Positions 8,506 through 17,929 are shown, numbered from the stretch's first letter. The stretch is 64,000 nt of DNA from Mycobacterium kiyosense (GCA_021654635.1 AP025179.1:5518001-5582000); one strand, 5' to 3'. Notes: a model not told the origin generated them from the letters alone. A program made the numbers and translations.

Positions 8506-9392
8506 CGAACCAGGAGAGCAATGTGTCATCCCTCGAGATCAACGGTGGCAACGTCGTATACGAAATCCTCGGCGAGAAAGGCGATCTCATCGCCCTGACG
8601 CCGGGCGGGCGGTTCAGCAAGGAGATCGAGGGGCTGCGGCCACTGGCCGAAGCGCTGGCCGCCGGCGGCTACCGGGTGCTGCTCTGGGACCGGCCCAACT
8701 GCGGCGCGTCCGACGTGCAGTTCTACGGGCAGAGCGAATCGCACATGCGCGCCGAAACGCTGCACAAGCTGGTGACCGGCCTGGGCTTCCAGCGGTGCAT
8801 CCTGGCCGGGGGATCCGGTGGCGCAAGGGATTCCATGCTCACCACCATGCTCTACCCCGACATGGTCACCAAGCTGGTGGTGTGGAACACCGTCGGCGGC
8901 GTCTACGGCACGTTCGTGCTGGGGTCCTTCTACATCGTGCCGAGCATCCTCGCGGTCCGCGGCACCGGCATGGACGGCGTGATCAAAGTCCAGGAGTGGC
9001 GCGACCGCATCGCGGAGAACCCGGCCAACAAGCAACGGTTCCTCGACTTCGACAGAGACGAATTCCTGAAGATCCAGCTGCGCTGGCTCAACGCGTTCGT
9101 CTCCAAGCCCGGACAGACCATTCCGGGTGTCGAAGACGAGATGTTCGACCGCATCAAGGTTCCCACGCTGATCATCCGCGGCGGTGAAAACGACCTGGAT
9201 CACCCTAAGCGCACCTCGCTGGAAGTCAGCTGCCTGATCAAAGGTTCGAAACTGATCGACCCGCCGTGGCCGGAGGACGCCTGGGAACGTGCCTCCGAGG
9301 ACCGGGCGGCGGGACGCGTCAAGCACTTCAACATGTTCGACACCTGGGTGCTGGCCGCCCCGCCGATCCTGGAATTCCTGGGCCGATCATGA
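8502..9392 (+). CDS. Alpha/beta-hydrolase fold protein
   Basis: This 296-residue protein has the alpha/beta-hydrolase core: a PGG oxyanion region at about 34-36, strand LLWDRPNCGAS, the nucleophile elbow GGSGGA with Ser105, and a late histidine in VKHFNMFD. It resembles the meta-cleavage-product-hydrolase/haloperoxidase group. The GTG start at 8502 overlaps the Rieske stop by 4 bp, so the two are translationally coupled. A GTG at 8523 is an alternative start. The neighbours suggest it acts on a product of the amidohydrolases or an oxygenase, which is inference. Confidence 0.86.
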   Translation: MTNQESNVSSLEINGGNVVYEILGEKGDLIALTPGGRFSKEIEGLRPLAEALAAGGYRVLLWDRPNCGASDVQFYGQSESHMRAETLHKLVTGLGFQRCILAGGSGGARDSMLTTMLYPDMVTKLVVWNTVGGVYGTFVLGSFYIVPSILAVRGTGMDGVIKVQEWRDRIAENPANKQRFLDFDRDEFLKIQLRWLNAFVSKPGQTIPGVEDEMFDRIKVPTLIIRGGENDLDHPKRTSLEVSCLIKGSKLIDPPWPEDAWERASEDRAAGRVKHFNMFDTWVLAAPPILEFLGRS

Positions 9393-9394
9393 GG

Positions 9395-9868
9395 TCAGCC
9401 GGTCCGGATGTGGACCTCACAGTTCAGCGACGCCTCGAGTGCGGTGTGGATGCGGCTTTCCGGGACTCTGTCGAGGTCTTCTTCGCGCAGCGTGACGTAG
9501 ACGATGTCGTAGCCGTCGTCCCCGGGCTGACGCACGATCTGGCCGGTGAGCCCGAAACCCGACAGCACGCCGTGGGCGTCGTCGTCGGTGCCCCGACTGA
9601 TGAACGTCGTCACGCCGACCATCGGCTGAGTGCCAAAAGATCTGGCGCACAAGTCGATTGCGGTTCGCTTCGTGTCCTCGACATCGTCACCGGTGACGAG
9701 GACTTCGAGTTCGCGCCGGCCCGGCGGCCGGTTCGGCAGGTCGATCTCGACGACGTCGGCGCCTTTCTGCCGCACGAGTCCCAGGAGCGTTGCCATGCCC
9801 TCCGCTAACTGTCCGGCCGTGAGTACACCGGTCGGGTCGACGTTGACGCGCACCACCGCAGTCCGCAT
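9395..9868 (-). CDS. Conserved hypothetical protein
   Basis: An ATG at 9868 opens a 157-residue protein beginning MRTAVVRVNVDP. It has alternating beta/alpha character, no membrane segment, and no motif that I recognise: N-terminal VRVNVDPTGVLTAGQLAEGM and central ELEVLVTGDDVEDTKRTAIDL. It lies on the opposite strand inside an otherwise plus-strand set, convergent with the hydrolase and 33 bp from the divergent NuoF-like gene. It could be transcribed from the same small divergent promoter as that gene. Function unknown. Confidence 0.75.
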   Translation of the reverse strand: MRTAVVRVNVDPTGVLTAGQLAEGMATLLGLVRQKGADVVEIDLPNRPPGRRELEVLVTGDDVEDTKRTAIDLCARSFGTQPMVGVTTFISRGTDDDAHGVLSGFGLTGQIVRQPGDDGYDIVYVTLREEDLDRVPESRIHTALEASLNCEVHIRTG

Positions 9869-9901
9869 GCGGGCAAGCCTAACTGCCGGACGGGTTGTCT
9901 C

Positions 9902-11182
9902 ATGACGACGACAGACTCGGTACTTCGCACCACCGCGTGGCCCGGCTGTCCGCCGCGGCTGCTCGGCTCGGGTCGGGAGGATCTGGCGGCCTACCGCGAG
10001 CGCGACGGATACCGTCCGCTCGCCGATGCCGAACGGTTGCTTGCCGAGGTCGAGGCGGGTGGACTGCTCGGTCGCGGCGGTGCGGCCTTCCCCCTTGCGG
10101 TGAAGTTGCGCACGGTCCGCACCAACGGCGCCAAGTACGGCCGCCCAGTCGCGGTGGCGAACGGCGAAGAGGGAGAACCGGCTTCGATCAAGGACCGGTG
10201 GCTGCTGCGCAACCGTCCGCACCTGGTGCTGGACGGTCTGCGGCTGGCCGCGGCGCTGGTGGCCGCCGAGCGGGCCTACGTCTTCGTCTCGGATGCCGAG
10301 TCGGCGCGCAGTGTCGAGGCGGCGCTCAGCGAACTCGACCCGACCTGTCTCGGTGGTGTCAGCGTCGACGTCGTCGCCGTCGACCCGGGGTACGTCGCCG
10401 GGGAGGAGACCGCCGCCGTGAACGCGATCAACGGCGGCCCTACCAAGCCCACCGACAAGCCACCGCGCCCGTTCGAGGTCGGTGTCGGGGGACGGCCCAC
10501 ATTGGTGAGCAACGTCGAGACGCTCGCCCAGCTGGCTTACCTGCAGAATCACGGCGCCGCGGAGTTCCGTTCGCAGGGCACCGCGCAGTCGCCGGGAACC
10601 TTCCTGGCCACCATTACCGGCGCCGGCCGGCCAGCAGTGCTCTACGAACTGCCGCACGGTGTCGCGTTTGCTGAACTGCTTGCGCTGCATGGTGTTTCGG
10701 CCGAGAAGGTACGCGGTGTGTTGATGGGCGGCTACTTCGCCGGATTGCTCGACCGGCGCGTGCTGGACGCCACCCTGGATCACGAGACCATCCGCGGGCT
10801 CGGCAGCGGGCTGGGCTGCGGAGCGATCTCGGTGATCGTCGACGAGTGCCCGGTGGCGGTCGCGGCGTCCGTGCTGGCCTACTTCGACCGCGAGAACGCC
10901 GGGCAGTGCGGTTCGTGCTTCAACGGCACGGCGGCCATGGCGGCCGCCGCCGGGGCGCTGCGGGACGGGGTGGCAGCCGTCGAGGATCTGGATCGGTTGC
11001 GCCGCTGGTCGCTGGTGTTGCGCGGTCGCGGCGCCTGCGGGACGCTGGACGCCGCCTGCAACATCGCGGCCTCGCTGCTCGACCAGTTCCCCGACGAGGT
11101 CGCCCGTCACCTGCACGGCACCTGTCCGGATTGCCGCGACGGCGCGTATCGCGCCGACCGTCCCTATCAGGTAGCGGGGTGA
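9902..11182 (+). CDS. NuoF-like FMN/4Fe-4S flavoprotein, probable ferredoxin reductase
   Basis: The 426-residue protein matches the 51-kDa subunit of complex I: FMN/NADH site GRGGAAFP (57-64) and NGEEGEP (87-93), a soluble-ligand-binding domain, and an iron-sulfur C-terminus. The canonical N3 cluster needs C-x2-C-x2-C plus a distant Cys. Here C336 and C339 are present, the third position is G342, the distant C379 is present, and an extra CPDC pair lies at 408-411. There are no nuoE or nuoG genes nearby. Instead the next gene, overlapping or abutting it, is a 3Fe-4S ferredoxin. That context suggests an NADH:ferredoxin reductase serving oxygenases such as the P450s in this window, which is inference. 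Confidence 0.82.
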   Translation: MTTTDSVLRTTAWPGCPPRLLGSGREDLAAYRERDGYRPLADAERLLAEVEAGGLLGRGGAAFPLAVKLRTVRTNGAKYGRPVAVANGEEGEPASIKDRWLLRNRPHLVLDGLRLAAALVAAERAYVFVSDAESARSVEAALSELDPTCLGGVSVDVVAVDPGYVAGEETAAVNAINGGPTKPTDKPPRPFEVGVGGRPTLVSNVETLAQLAYLQNHGAAEFRSQGTAQSPGTFLATITGAGRPAVLYELPHGVAFAELLALHGVSAEKVRGVLMGGYFAGLLDRRVLDATLDHETIRGLGSGLGCGAISVIVDECPVAVAASVLAYFDRENAGQCGSCFNGTAAMAAAAGALRDGVAAVEDLDRLRRWSLVLRGRGACGTLDAACNIAASLLDQFPDEVARHLHGTCPDCRDGAYRADRPYQVAG

Positions 11183-11190
11183 GGCGGGCG

Positions 11191-11487
11191 ATGAGGATCA
11201 AGTTGGACCGCACCGTCTGTGATGGTTTCGGTTTGTGCGCCAAGCATGCTCCCGAATATTTCTCCCTCGACGACTGGGGCTACGCCTGCGTGATCGGCAA
11301 CGGCGATGTGCCGCAGCAGGATCGCGACGCGGTGATGCGCGCGCTACTGGACTGCCCGGTGCATGCGATCACCGAGGTCGGCGAGCCCAAACCCAGCATC
11401 CCGCACCCGGAGTTGCACGACGAGGACGACCCGGCGTCACGGGTTAAGACCGAATCCAACGAAGCGGAGTGGGGATTCATCCGTTGA
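11191..11487 (+). CDS. 3Fe-4S-type ferredoxin with C-terminal extension
   Basis: The 98-residue product shows the short mycobacterial P450-type ferredoxin motif C10-DGF-GL-C16 ... C55-P, with Phe at the variable position between the first two cysteines. The family is known for CXX?XXC(X)nCP motifs in which the ? residue varies. A polar tail of about 35 residues ending WGFIR follows the core, longer than in the other ferredoxins here. ATG at 11191 is chosen; a GTG at 11179 overlapping the flavoprotein stop is possible. Its partner is probably the NuoF-like flavoprotein just upstream. Confidence 0.88.
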   Translation: MRIKLDRTVCDGFGLCAKHAPEYFSLDDWGYACVIGNGDVPQQDRDAVMRALLDCPVHAITEVGEPKPSIPHPELHDEDDPASRVKTESNEAEWGFIR

Positions 11488-12266
11488 CGAGGTGTGCCGG
11501 GCGGACCGCCTTGGTGACCGGAAGCAGCAGGGGTCTGGGCAAGGCGATCGCGCAGCGACTGGCAGCTGAGGGCGCCACCGTGGCCCTGACCGCACGGACA
11601 CTGGATCCCGACCCGAAATACCAAGGTTCGCTGCGGGATACACTGGCGGAGATCACCGCCGCGGGTGGGTCGGCAATCGCGGTGCAGGCCGACCTGTCCA
11701 AGACCGAAGAGCGCGAAAGGCTCTTCGCCGAAGTCGTCCAACAAGTCGGTGCGCCCGACATCCTGGTCAACAACGCGGCGGTCACTTTTCTGCGACCGCT
11801 CGAAGATTTTCCGGAACGACGGGTGCGTCTGATGATGGAGATGCACGTCCTCGCGCCGCTGCACCTCACCCAACTGGCCATCCCAGCGATGCGGGAACGC
11901 CGGCGTGGCTGGGTGCTGAATGTGACGTCGGTAGGTGGGGATCTACCGTCCGGACCGCCGTTCGACGAGTTCGACCGCAGCGCGGGCTTCGGCATCTACG
12001 GGACCGTCAAAGCTGCCCTCAACCGGCTCACCAAAAGCCTTGCGGCCGAGCTGTACGACGACGGTATCGCGGTCAACGCGGCCGCACCGTCCAACCCGGT
12101 CGCCACACCCGGTGCGGGCACCCTGGACCTGGCCAAGACCGACACCGAGGACATCGGGCTGATCACCCAGACCGCACTCGAACTGTGCACCTGCGACCCC
12201 GCAACCACCACCGGCCGCATCGCGCACACCCAACCTTTCCTGCGTGAAATCGGTTGGCTGAGCTGA
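11484..12266 (+). CDS. Short-chain dehydrogenase/reductase
   Basis: The 260-residue SDR has the NAD(P)-binding TGSSRGLG (12-19), the NNAA motif, the catalytic serine in NVTSVGG and YGTVK (Tyr-x3-Lys). The start is a TTG at 11484 that overlaps the ferredoxin stop (TTGA), the same coupling seen elsewhere in this operon. The C-terminal part ends TQPFLREIGWLS and lacks the usual DGG motif, so the substrate pocket is atypical. It probably oxidises an alcohol intermediate made in this gene set. Confidence 0.87.
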   Translation: MTRCAGRTALVTGSSRGLGKAIAQRLAAEGATVALTARTLDPDPKYQGSLRDTLAEITAAGGSAIAVQADLSKTEERERLFAEVVQQVGAPDILVNNAAVTFLRPLEDFPERRVRLMMEMHVLAPLHLTQLAIPAMRERRRGWVLNVTSVGGDLPSGPPFDEFDRSAGFGIYGTVKAALNRLTKSLAAELYDDGIAVNAAAPSNPVATPGAGTLDLAKTDTEDIGLITQTALELCTCDPATTTGRIAHTQPFLREIGWLS

Positions 12267-13240
12267 CTTTCCATCAGTTGAGTGCCCGGCTCGCCCAAAT
12301 CGAGGGCCTGGCGCCGCTGGCCGGCGGGGCATCCAGCCTGACCTACGCGGGCTCACTGTCCGGCCGGCCCGTGGTGGTGAAGGTGGCCCCGACCGGCGTC
12401 GCCCCGACCGGCCATCGCGACGTGTTGCGCCAGAGCCGCATCATCGCCGCCCTCAGCCGCACACCGGTTCCTGTCCCCGAGGTGTTGTGGGAAGACCCTG
12501 GCGACCCACCGGAGATACCGCCGCTGTTCGTGATGTCCTGGATCGAGGGCAGCTCGCCGGAGCCGCTGTTCGACCTCGACACCGCGCCACTGTCGAGTAA
12601 CGTTGTGGCCGAGCGATTCCGACGCGCGGCCGCCACCATGGCTCGGCTGCACCGCATCGAGCCCACCGCCCTCGGGCTACCCGACGAGCCGATCGTCGGC
12701 GCCGCAGACGAGATCGAACGCTGGTGCCGCACACTGCAGACGGTGGACCCCGCACTGGCGCCGGGTTGGCACGATGTGGCGGGCGCGCTGCGGGACTCGG
12801 TTCCGCCGCCGGCGGGGCCGGCTCTGGTGCACGGCGACTTCCGGCTCGGTAATCTGCTCGCCGAGCGGGACCGGATCACCGCTGTGATCGATTGGGAGAT
12901 ATGGTCGGTCGGTGATCCACGCATCGACGCGGGGTGGTTTCTGATCAACAGCGATCCGCAAACCTACCGGCGTGCAACGCCTTACATTTCCTGCGCACCG
13001 CCGACCGACGAATTGTCCTCGATCTACCAGGAGGCCGTCGGAACCACGATGGCCGATCTCGACTGGTTTCAGGCGTTGGCGTGTTTCAAGTCCGTGGCTA
13101 CCTGGTCGCTGATCGTCAAGCACAACCGCCGCCGGGACCGGCCGGATCCGGGCCTGGAAGACATGTCGCGCACCTTGCCGCACTTGCTGTCCAGAGCGCG
13201 TCAGCTGCTCGATCAGGAGCGCGGGATGCCCGCCAGTTGA
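12254..13240 (+). CDS. APH-family phosphotransferase
   Basis: The 328-residue kinase-fold protein has a Gly-rich N-lobe (GGASSLTY), the catalytic HGDFRLGN and metal site VIDWE. It belongs to the APH/choline-kinase superfamily branch related to acyl-CoA-dehydrogenase-associated phosphotransferases (ACAD10/11-like), which in animals phosphorylate 4-hydroxyacyl-CoAs. The adjacent acyl-CoA dehydrogenase (13213-14508) supports such a link, although this is inference. The TTG start overlaps the SDR stop by 13 bp, and the 3' end overlaps the convergent dehydrogenase by 28 bp. Confidence 0.85.
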   Translation: MAELTFHQLSARLAQIEGLAPLAGGASSLTYAGSLSGRPVVVKVAPTGVAPTGHRDVLRQSRIIAALSRTPVPVPEVLWEDPGDPPEIPPLFVMSWIEGSSPEPLFDLDTAPLSSNVVAERFRRAAATMARLHRIEPTALGLPDEPIVGAADEIERWCRTLQTVDPALAPGWHDVAGALRDSVPPPAGPALVHGDFRLGNLLAERDRITAVIDWEIWSVGDPRIDAGWFLINSDPQTYRRATPYISCAPPTDELSSIYQEAVGTTMADLDWFQALACFKSVATWSLIVKHNRRRDRPDPGLEDMSRTLPHLLSRARQLLDQERGMPAS

Positions 13241-14508
13241 GCGGCGAACTTGCGTTCGGCCGCCTCGCGCAGCCGCAGCAGGTGCTCGGAGGGAAACAGG
13301 TCCGGTGCCGGCTTGCGGTCTTTGAGTAGCAGCCGGGCCAGCACCGTCTTGTGCACCTCGGTGGGGCCGTCGGCCAGGCCGAGCACGAACGACTCGACCA
13401 GATGCTGCACGAACGGCATCTCGTGCGTCGTGCCCAGCGAACCGTGCACCTGCAACGCGCGTGCCGACACGTCGTGCAGGACCTTCTGCATCATCGCCTT
13501 CACCGCCGAGATGTCGGCGCGAACCGCCTTGTAGTCGTTGTGCTGATCGATCTTCCACGCCGTCTGCAACGTCAGCAGCCGGAACGCCTCGATCTCCATC
13601 CACGAGTCGGCGATCATCTCCTGCACCAGCTGCTTGTTGCCCAGCATGTCACCCTGCGTGCGTCGGGAAACCGCACGCTCGCACAGCATGTCGAAGATGC
13701 GCCGCACCAGGCCGACGGTACGCATGGCGTGGTGGATGCGGCCACCGCCGAGCCGCGTTTGGGCTACCACGAAAGCGCCGCCGCGCGGACCGAGCATGTG
13801 GTCGGCGGGAACCCGGACGTTCTCGTAGCGCACATAGCCTTCGCGGCCACCGCCGACCGGTTGGTAGCCCAAACCGACGTCGCGCAGCACATTGATGCCC
13901 GGCGTCTCGGCGGGCACCACGAACATCGAATGCCGTTCGTAGGGCGGGGCTTCCGGGTCGGTCACGGCCATCACGATCAGAAAGGAGGCCATCGACGCGA
14001 ACGAGGAGAACCACTTCTCGCCGTTGATGATCCACTCGTCGCCATCGGGGACCGCGGTGGTGGTGAACACCTTCGGGTCGGCACCACCCTGCGGTTCGGT
14101 CATCGAGAAGCACGACACAATCCGGTTGTCCAGCAGCGGTTCGAGATAGCGCTTCTTCAACTCCGGGGTCCCGTAGTGGGCCAGGATCTCGCTGTTGCCG
14201 GAATCCGGTGCCTGGGATCCGAATACGATCGGAGCGCATTCGGAGCGGCCCAGAATCTCGTTGAGCAGCGCCAGTTTAAGTTGCCCGTACCCCGGCCCGC
14301 CGAGGTGCGGCCCGAGGTGGGTTGCCCACAGGCCGCGCTCTTTGACGATCTGCTGCAGCGGCGGAATCAGCGCCTGACGCACCGGGTCGTTGAGATCGTG
14401 AGACTCTTTGACCAACAAGTCAACCGGCTCGCACTCCGAGCGCACGAAGTCGTCCACCCAGGCCAGTTGCGCCGCCCAGTCCGGGTCAGTCGAGAAGTCC
14501 CACGCCAC
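13213..14508 (-). CDS. Acyl-CoA dehydrogenase
   Basis: The 431-residue protein has the full acyl-CoA dehydrogenase architecture: helical N-terminus, the FAD/substrate segment CFSMTEPQGGADP, the beta-domain WIINGEKWFSS, and the C-terminal helical domain with QVHGSLG. It resembles the long-chain/ACAD10-11-like branch rather than short-chain FadE enzymes. The frame extends to 14541, but a GTG at 14508 (VAWDFSTD) lies just past the upstream enoyl-CoA hydratase stop and is preferred. It would desaturate an acyl-CoA before hydration by the neighbouring EchA, whose gene is broken. Confidence 0.88.
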   Translation of the reverse strand: MAWDFSTDPDWAAQLAWVDDFVRSECEPVDLLVKESHDLNDPVRQALIPPLQQIVKERGLWATHLGPHLGGPGYGQLKLALLNEILGRSECAPIVFGSQAPDSGNSEILAHYGTPELKKRYLEPLLDNRIVSCFSMTEPQGGADPKVFTTTAVPDGDEWIINGEKWFSSFASMASFLIVMAVTDPEAPPYERHSMFVVPAETPGINVLRDVGLGYQPVGGGREGYVRYENVRVPADHMLGPRGGAFVVAQTRLGGGRIHHAMRTVGLVRRIFDMLCERAVSRRTQGDMLGNKQLVQEMIADSWMEIEAFRLLTLQTAWKIDQHNDYKAVRADISAVKAMMQKVLHDVSARALQVHGSLGTTHEMPFVQHLVESFVLGLADGPTEVHKTVLARLLLKDRKPAPDLFPSEHLLRLREAAERKFAAQLAGIPRS

Positions 14509-14525
14509 AAGCCGATCCTCTCGGG

Positions 14526-15216
14526 TTAACGCTGCGCCCACTTGCGACGAAGCGCGGCAGCCTCGTCGGTGGCGTGCGTAAGCACCTGATTGCGGTTCTC
14601 CAATTCGATGGCCGGGCCCAGGCCGGCAGCGTCGGTATTGACCTGCAGCGCACGCTTGGTCAGCTGCACCCCGAGCGGTGTCAGGTCGGCGATACGCCCC
14701 GCCGACTCGATCGCGCAGTCCAGCAACTCATCGGGTTCCACCAGTTGGCTCACCAACCCGCGCCGGTCGGCCTCCTGCGCGGTCACCGGCCGCCCGGTGA
14801 GCATCCAGTCCGCGGCGACGCTGGTGCCGACAATGCGCGGCAGGTGATAGCTCATGCCCATCTCGGCACCCGACAATCCCAGCAGGATCGCCGCATTGGC
14901 GAATGACGCTGCCGTCGAACAGATCCGGATATCCGCCGCCAGACACAACGCGAGCCCGGCACCGACACACGGCCCGTTGACCGCGGCGATCACCGGCTGC
15001 GGCAAATCGCGGATCGCCTGCGGTAACGCGGCCATGGATTCCTGAAACCTCAGCCGGTCGATCACGGGATCGTCGGCCGCCGGGATACCGGGTCCGAAGT
15101 CGCGAACGTCCAGACCGGCGCAGAACCCACGCCCGGCGCCGGTGAGAACAACCGCCTGCACCGACGTGTCGCGGGCCAGCGCTGCGAACGTCTCGGTCAG
15201 ATCGGCCAGCAGCGCG
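14526..15216 (-). pseudogene. Enoyl-CoA hydratase gene, 3' portion, cut by IS21-family insertion
   Basis: This holds most of a crotonase-fold enzyme, including the oxyanion segments GFCAGLDVRDFG and NGPCVGAGLAL. Its 5' end is missing here because the IS element at 15217-17929 separates it from its first 95 nt (17930-18024). Joining the pieces and counting the 6-bp duplication once gives an exact in-frame 780-nt gene of 259 residues, with the junction reading AINSALLADL. The gene was therefore intact before insertion. As it stands, any product would start internally, for example at the ATG encoding MQAVVLTGAG near 15161, and would lack the N-terminal fold. Confidence 0.92.
15211..15216. repeat. 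Left target-site duplication AGCGCG
   Basis: This 6-bp sequence is repeated at 17930-17935, directly outside the two ends of the IS element. Keeping one copy restores the enoyl-CoA hydratase reading frame exactly. Confidence 0.9.
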
Positions 15217-15361
15217 TGGCTATGACAGTTTGATTCAGGACCGGTGTGACGGCCTGATTCAGGACCACCTTCTTTCAGACCGGTGTGTTGTGACGGTTTG
15301 ATTCAGGACCACCCTCGACGGTTGGCGTGTCGATTATTGGCTCGCTGTCGGAGGGTTCCGG

Positions 15362-17036
15362 ATGGGAAGTCGTGTGGAGCTGTTCGCCCAGATACGTAGG
15401 GACGCCCGGGTCGAGGGTTTGGGTATTCGGGCGCTTGCTCGTAAGTACAAGGTTGGCCGGGATACGGTCCGGCACGCGTTGGCGAATCCGGAGCCGCCGA
15501 GGCGGAAGACACCGGTGCGGGAGTCGCCGAAACTGGGCCCGCTCAAACCTGCGATTGATGCGATGCTGCGGACCGATCTGGATGCGCCCCGCAAGCAACG
15601 CCACACTGCGACAAGGATTTGCAATCGTCTGGCCGATGAACACGGCGTTGAGGATGTGTCGTATTCGTCGGTGCGTGACTATGTCCGGGTCCGTCGTGCG
15701 GAGATCATCGCCGAGTCCGGTAAGCAGGCGCAGGAAGCGTTCGTGCCGCAGGAACACCCGCCCGGCGCTGAAGCTGAGGTTGATTTCGGCGAGGTTCACG
15801 TCATCCTCGCTGGTGTCAGAACCCGCTGCTACATGTTCGTTTTCCGAATGTCGATGTCCGGCAAGGCAGTCCATCGGGTGTATGCGACTCAGTCGCAGGA
15901 GGCGTTCCTCGAAGGCCACATCGAAGCATTCGACGTGATCGGCGGCATCCCGGTGCGCCATATCCGCTACGACAACTTGAAGTCTGCGGTCACCTCGGTG
16001 GTGTTCGGCCGCGGTCGGGGCAGGGTCGAGAACGACCGGTGGGTGCTGTTCAGATCGTTCTACGGGTTCGACCCGTTCTACTGCCAGCCGGGAGTGAAAG
16101 GCGCCCACGAGAAAGGCGGAGTCGAGGGCGAGATCGGACGTTTCCGCCGCACCTGGCTCACGCCCATGCCGGAAGTGGACTCGCTGTCAGAGCTCAACGA
16201 CTACATCCGCCGCTGCGAAGCACGTGAGGATCATCGGCGGGTCACCGGCCGGCTGCACACCGTGGGCCAGGACTTCCAGACCGAACGAGAACATCTCGCC
16301 GCTCTGCCTGCCGAGCGGTTCGACCCGGGGCTGGTGCTGCATCCACGGGTGGACCGGTCGGCGCTGATCACGGCGCGGTCGGCGAAGTACTCGGTTCCCG
16401 CCCGGTTGATCGGACGCAAAGTCAGGGTGTCGCTGCGGGCCTCGGGTTGGTCGTCTTCGACGGCCGCACTATCGCCGCACGCCATGAACGCGTCACGACC
16501 CGCAACGGGCAATCGATCAACCTCGACCACTATCTGGAGGTGTTGCACTGCAAACCCGGCGCGTTGCCCGGCTCCACCGCGCTTGCTCAGGCCCGCGCCG
16601 CCGGCACTTTCACCGCAGCGCACGAGGCGTTCTGGCAGCAGGCCCGCCGCGTCGACGGCGATGCTGGCGGGACTCGCTCGCTAATCGACGTGCTGCTGCT
16701 GCACCGCAGCATGCGCGCTACCGATGTGATCGCCGGGATCCACGCCGCCCTGTCGGTCGGTGCCGTTTCAGCGGATGTGGTCGCGGTCGAAGCACGCCTG
16801 CATGCCGCCGGTGGTGGTCTCGAATCAGACCGTCACGCCGGTAACCATGCCAATACCGTCGATTACCGGGTCGTCAGTCTGACCCAGCGCCGCCTGGCTG
16901 ATCCAGCGACCGTGATCGCCGGCCTGCCACCCGACACCCGGCCGCTGCCTGACGTCGCGGCCTACGACGAGCTGCTCCAACGCAGACCCCAACACCGCCA
17001 CCCGGTGACGGAATGGAAGGAACGACTGGATCATGA
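15362..17036 (+). pseudogene. istA: IS21-family transposase IstA, frameshifted
   Basis: The first frame from ATG 15362 encodes an N-terminal helix-turn-helix (GIRALARKYKVGRDTVRHAL) and the rve-type DDE integrase core: EVDFGEVH, the RYDNLKSAV region and KGAHEKGGVEGEI carrying the catalytic Glu. At about 16441-16446 the frame breaks and the family sequence continues in another frame as VVFDGRTIAARHERV through LDHYLEVLHCKPGAL, consistent with one lost base. The C-terminal part is open past the istB start at 17033, so the true stop is uncertain. It would catalyse cut-and-paste or cointegrate transposition if intact. Confidence 0.88.
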
Positions 17037-17857
17037 GCACGGCCACGAAAGTCACCAACACCCTGCGCCGCCAACGCGGGATGACCCCACAAGCGGCCCA
17101 AGCCGCCGTCGATTCCGCATGCCGACGCCTGCGGTTGCCGACCGTGCGTGCGGTGATCGACGAAGCAGTGAAAGTCGCCGAGCGTGAACAGCTCACCTAC
17201 CACGGCTTCCTCGCCGAACTGCTCCTGGCCGAATGCGATGACCGGGACCGCCGATCCACCTTGCGGCGAGTCGCAGCGGCCGGGTTTCCACGTCAGAAAT
17301 GGTTGGGCGACTTCGATTTCGACGCCAACCCAAACATCAACGCCGCCACCGTACATACCGTCGCCCAAGGCGATTGGATACGCCGAGGCGACCCGCTCTG
17401 CCTGATCGGCGACTCGGGCACCGGCAAGTCCCACCTTTCTCATTGGTGTGGGCACCGCCGCCGCCGAGCAAGGCTTCCGCGTCCGCTACACACTGGCGAC
17501 CAAACTGGTCAACGAACTCGTCGAGGCCGCCGATGAAAAGCAACTCGCCCGCACGATCGCCCGCTACGGCCGCGTCGATCTTTTATGTATCGACGAACTC
17601 GGCTACATGGAACTCGACCGCCGGGGCGGAGTTGCTGTTCCAAGTACTCACTGAACGCGAGGAAAGGCGTCAGTAGCCATCGCATCCAACGAGAGTTTCT
17701 CCGGCTGGACCAAAACCTTCACCGACCCCCGACTCTGCGCCGCGATCGTCGACCGACTCACCTTCCACGGCACCATCATCGAAACCGGCACCACCTCATA
17801 CCGGCTCAGCCATACCCGCGGTAGCAGCTCGCGATCACAGCCTACGAAGACGCCTGA
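17033..17857 (+). pseudogene. istB: IS21 helper ATPase IstB, multiply frameshifted
   Basis: The DnaC-like AAA+ helper is recognisable in pieces: an N-terminal domain, Walker A GDSGTGKSH near 17415, Walker B LLCIDELGYMELDRR near 17580, then ELLFQVLTERE and VAIASNESFSGWTKTF. These lie in successive different frames, with breaks near 17436-17440 (extra T), 17625-17632, 17660-17670 (a missing A) and about 17820. The frame closing at TGA 17855-17857 reads QLAITAYEDA. With at least four shifts the gene is clearly dead as sequenced. Confidence 0.88.
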
Positions 17858-17879
17858 GCCACCACCTCCTCGCCGAGGT

Positions 17880-17929
17880 GGTCCCGAATCAAGCCGTCAC
17901 AGTGGTCCTGAGTCAGGTTGACATAGAGA
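17880..17929 (-). repeat. Right terminal inverted repeat of the IS21 element
   Basis: On the complement this end reads TCTCTATGTCAACCTGACTC, then GGACCAC, and contains two TGA(C/T)TC(A/G)GGACC cores. It matches the left end (15217-15266) at most positions. Confidence 0.85.

Larger units (their letters stand above)
15217..17929 (+). mobile_element. IS21-family insertion sequence, decayed
   Basis: This 2713-bp element carries istA and istB and is flanked by AGCGCG duplications. Its ends form imperfect inverted repeats of roughly 50 bp (left start TGGCTATGACAG, right end TCTCTATGTCAA on the complement). The core TGATTCAGGACC occurs three times at the left end (15231, 15255, 15299) and, as near copies on the complement, twice at the right (17880-17891, 17904-17915). 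Multiple end repeats are a hallmark of IS21 transposase binding sites. Both genes carry several frame breaks, so the copy is probably not autonomous. Confidence 0.92.

Noticed and set aside
9395..11116. Long minus-strand frame across the NuoF-like gene
   Set aside because: Only the part from 9868 down to 9395 looks like a real protein. The rest is antisense to a clear flavoprotein gene.
15223..15310. CRISPR-like repeats
   Set aside because: The three TGATTCAGGACC copies are irregularly spaced and belong to the IS21 end.
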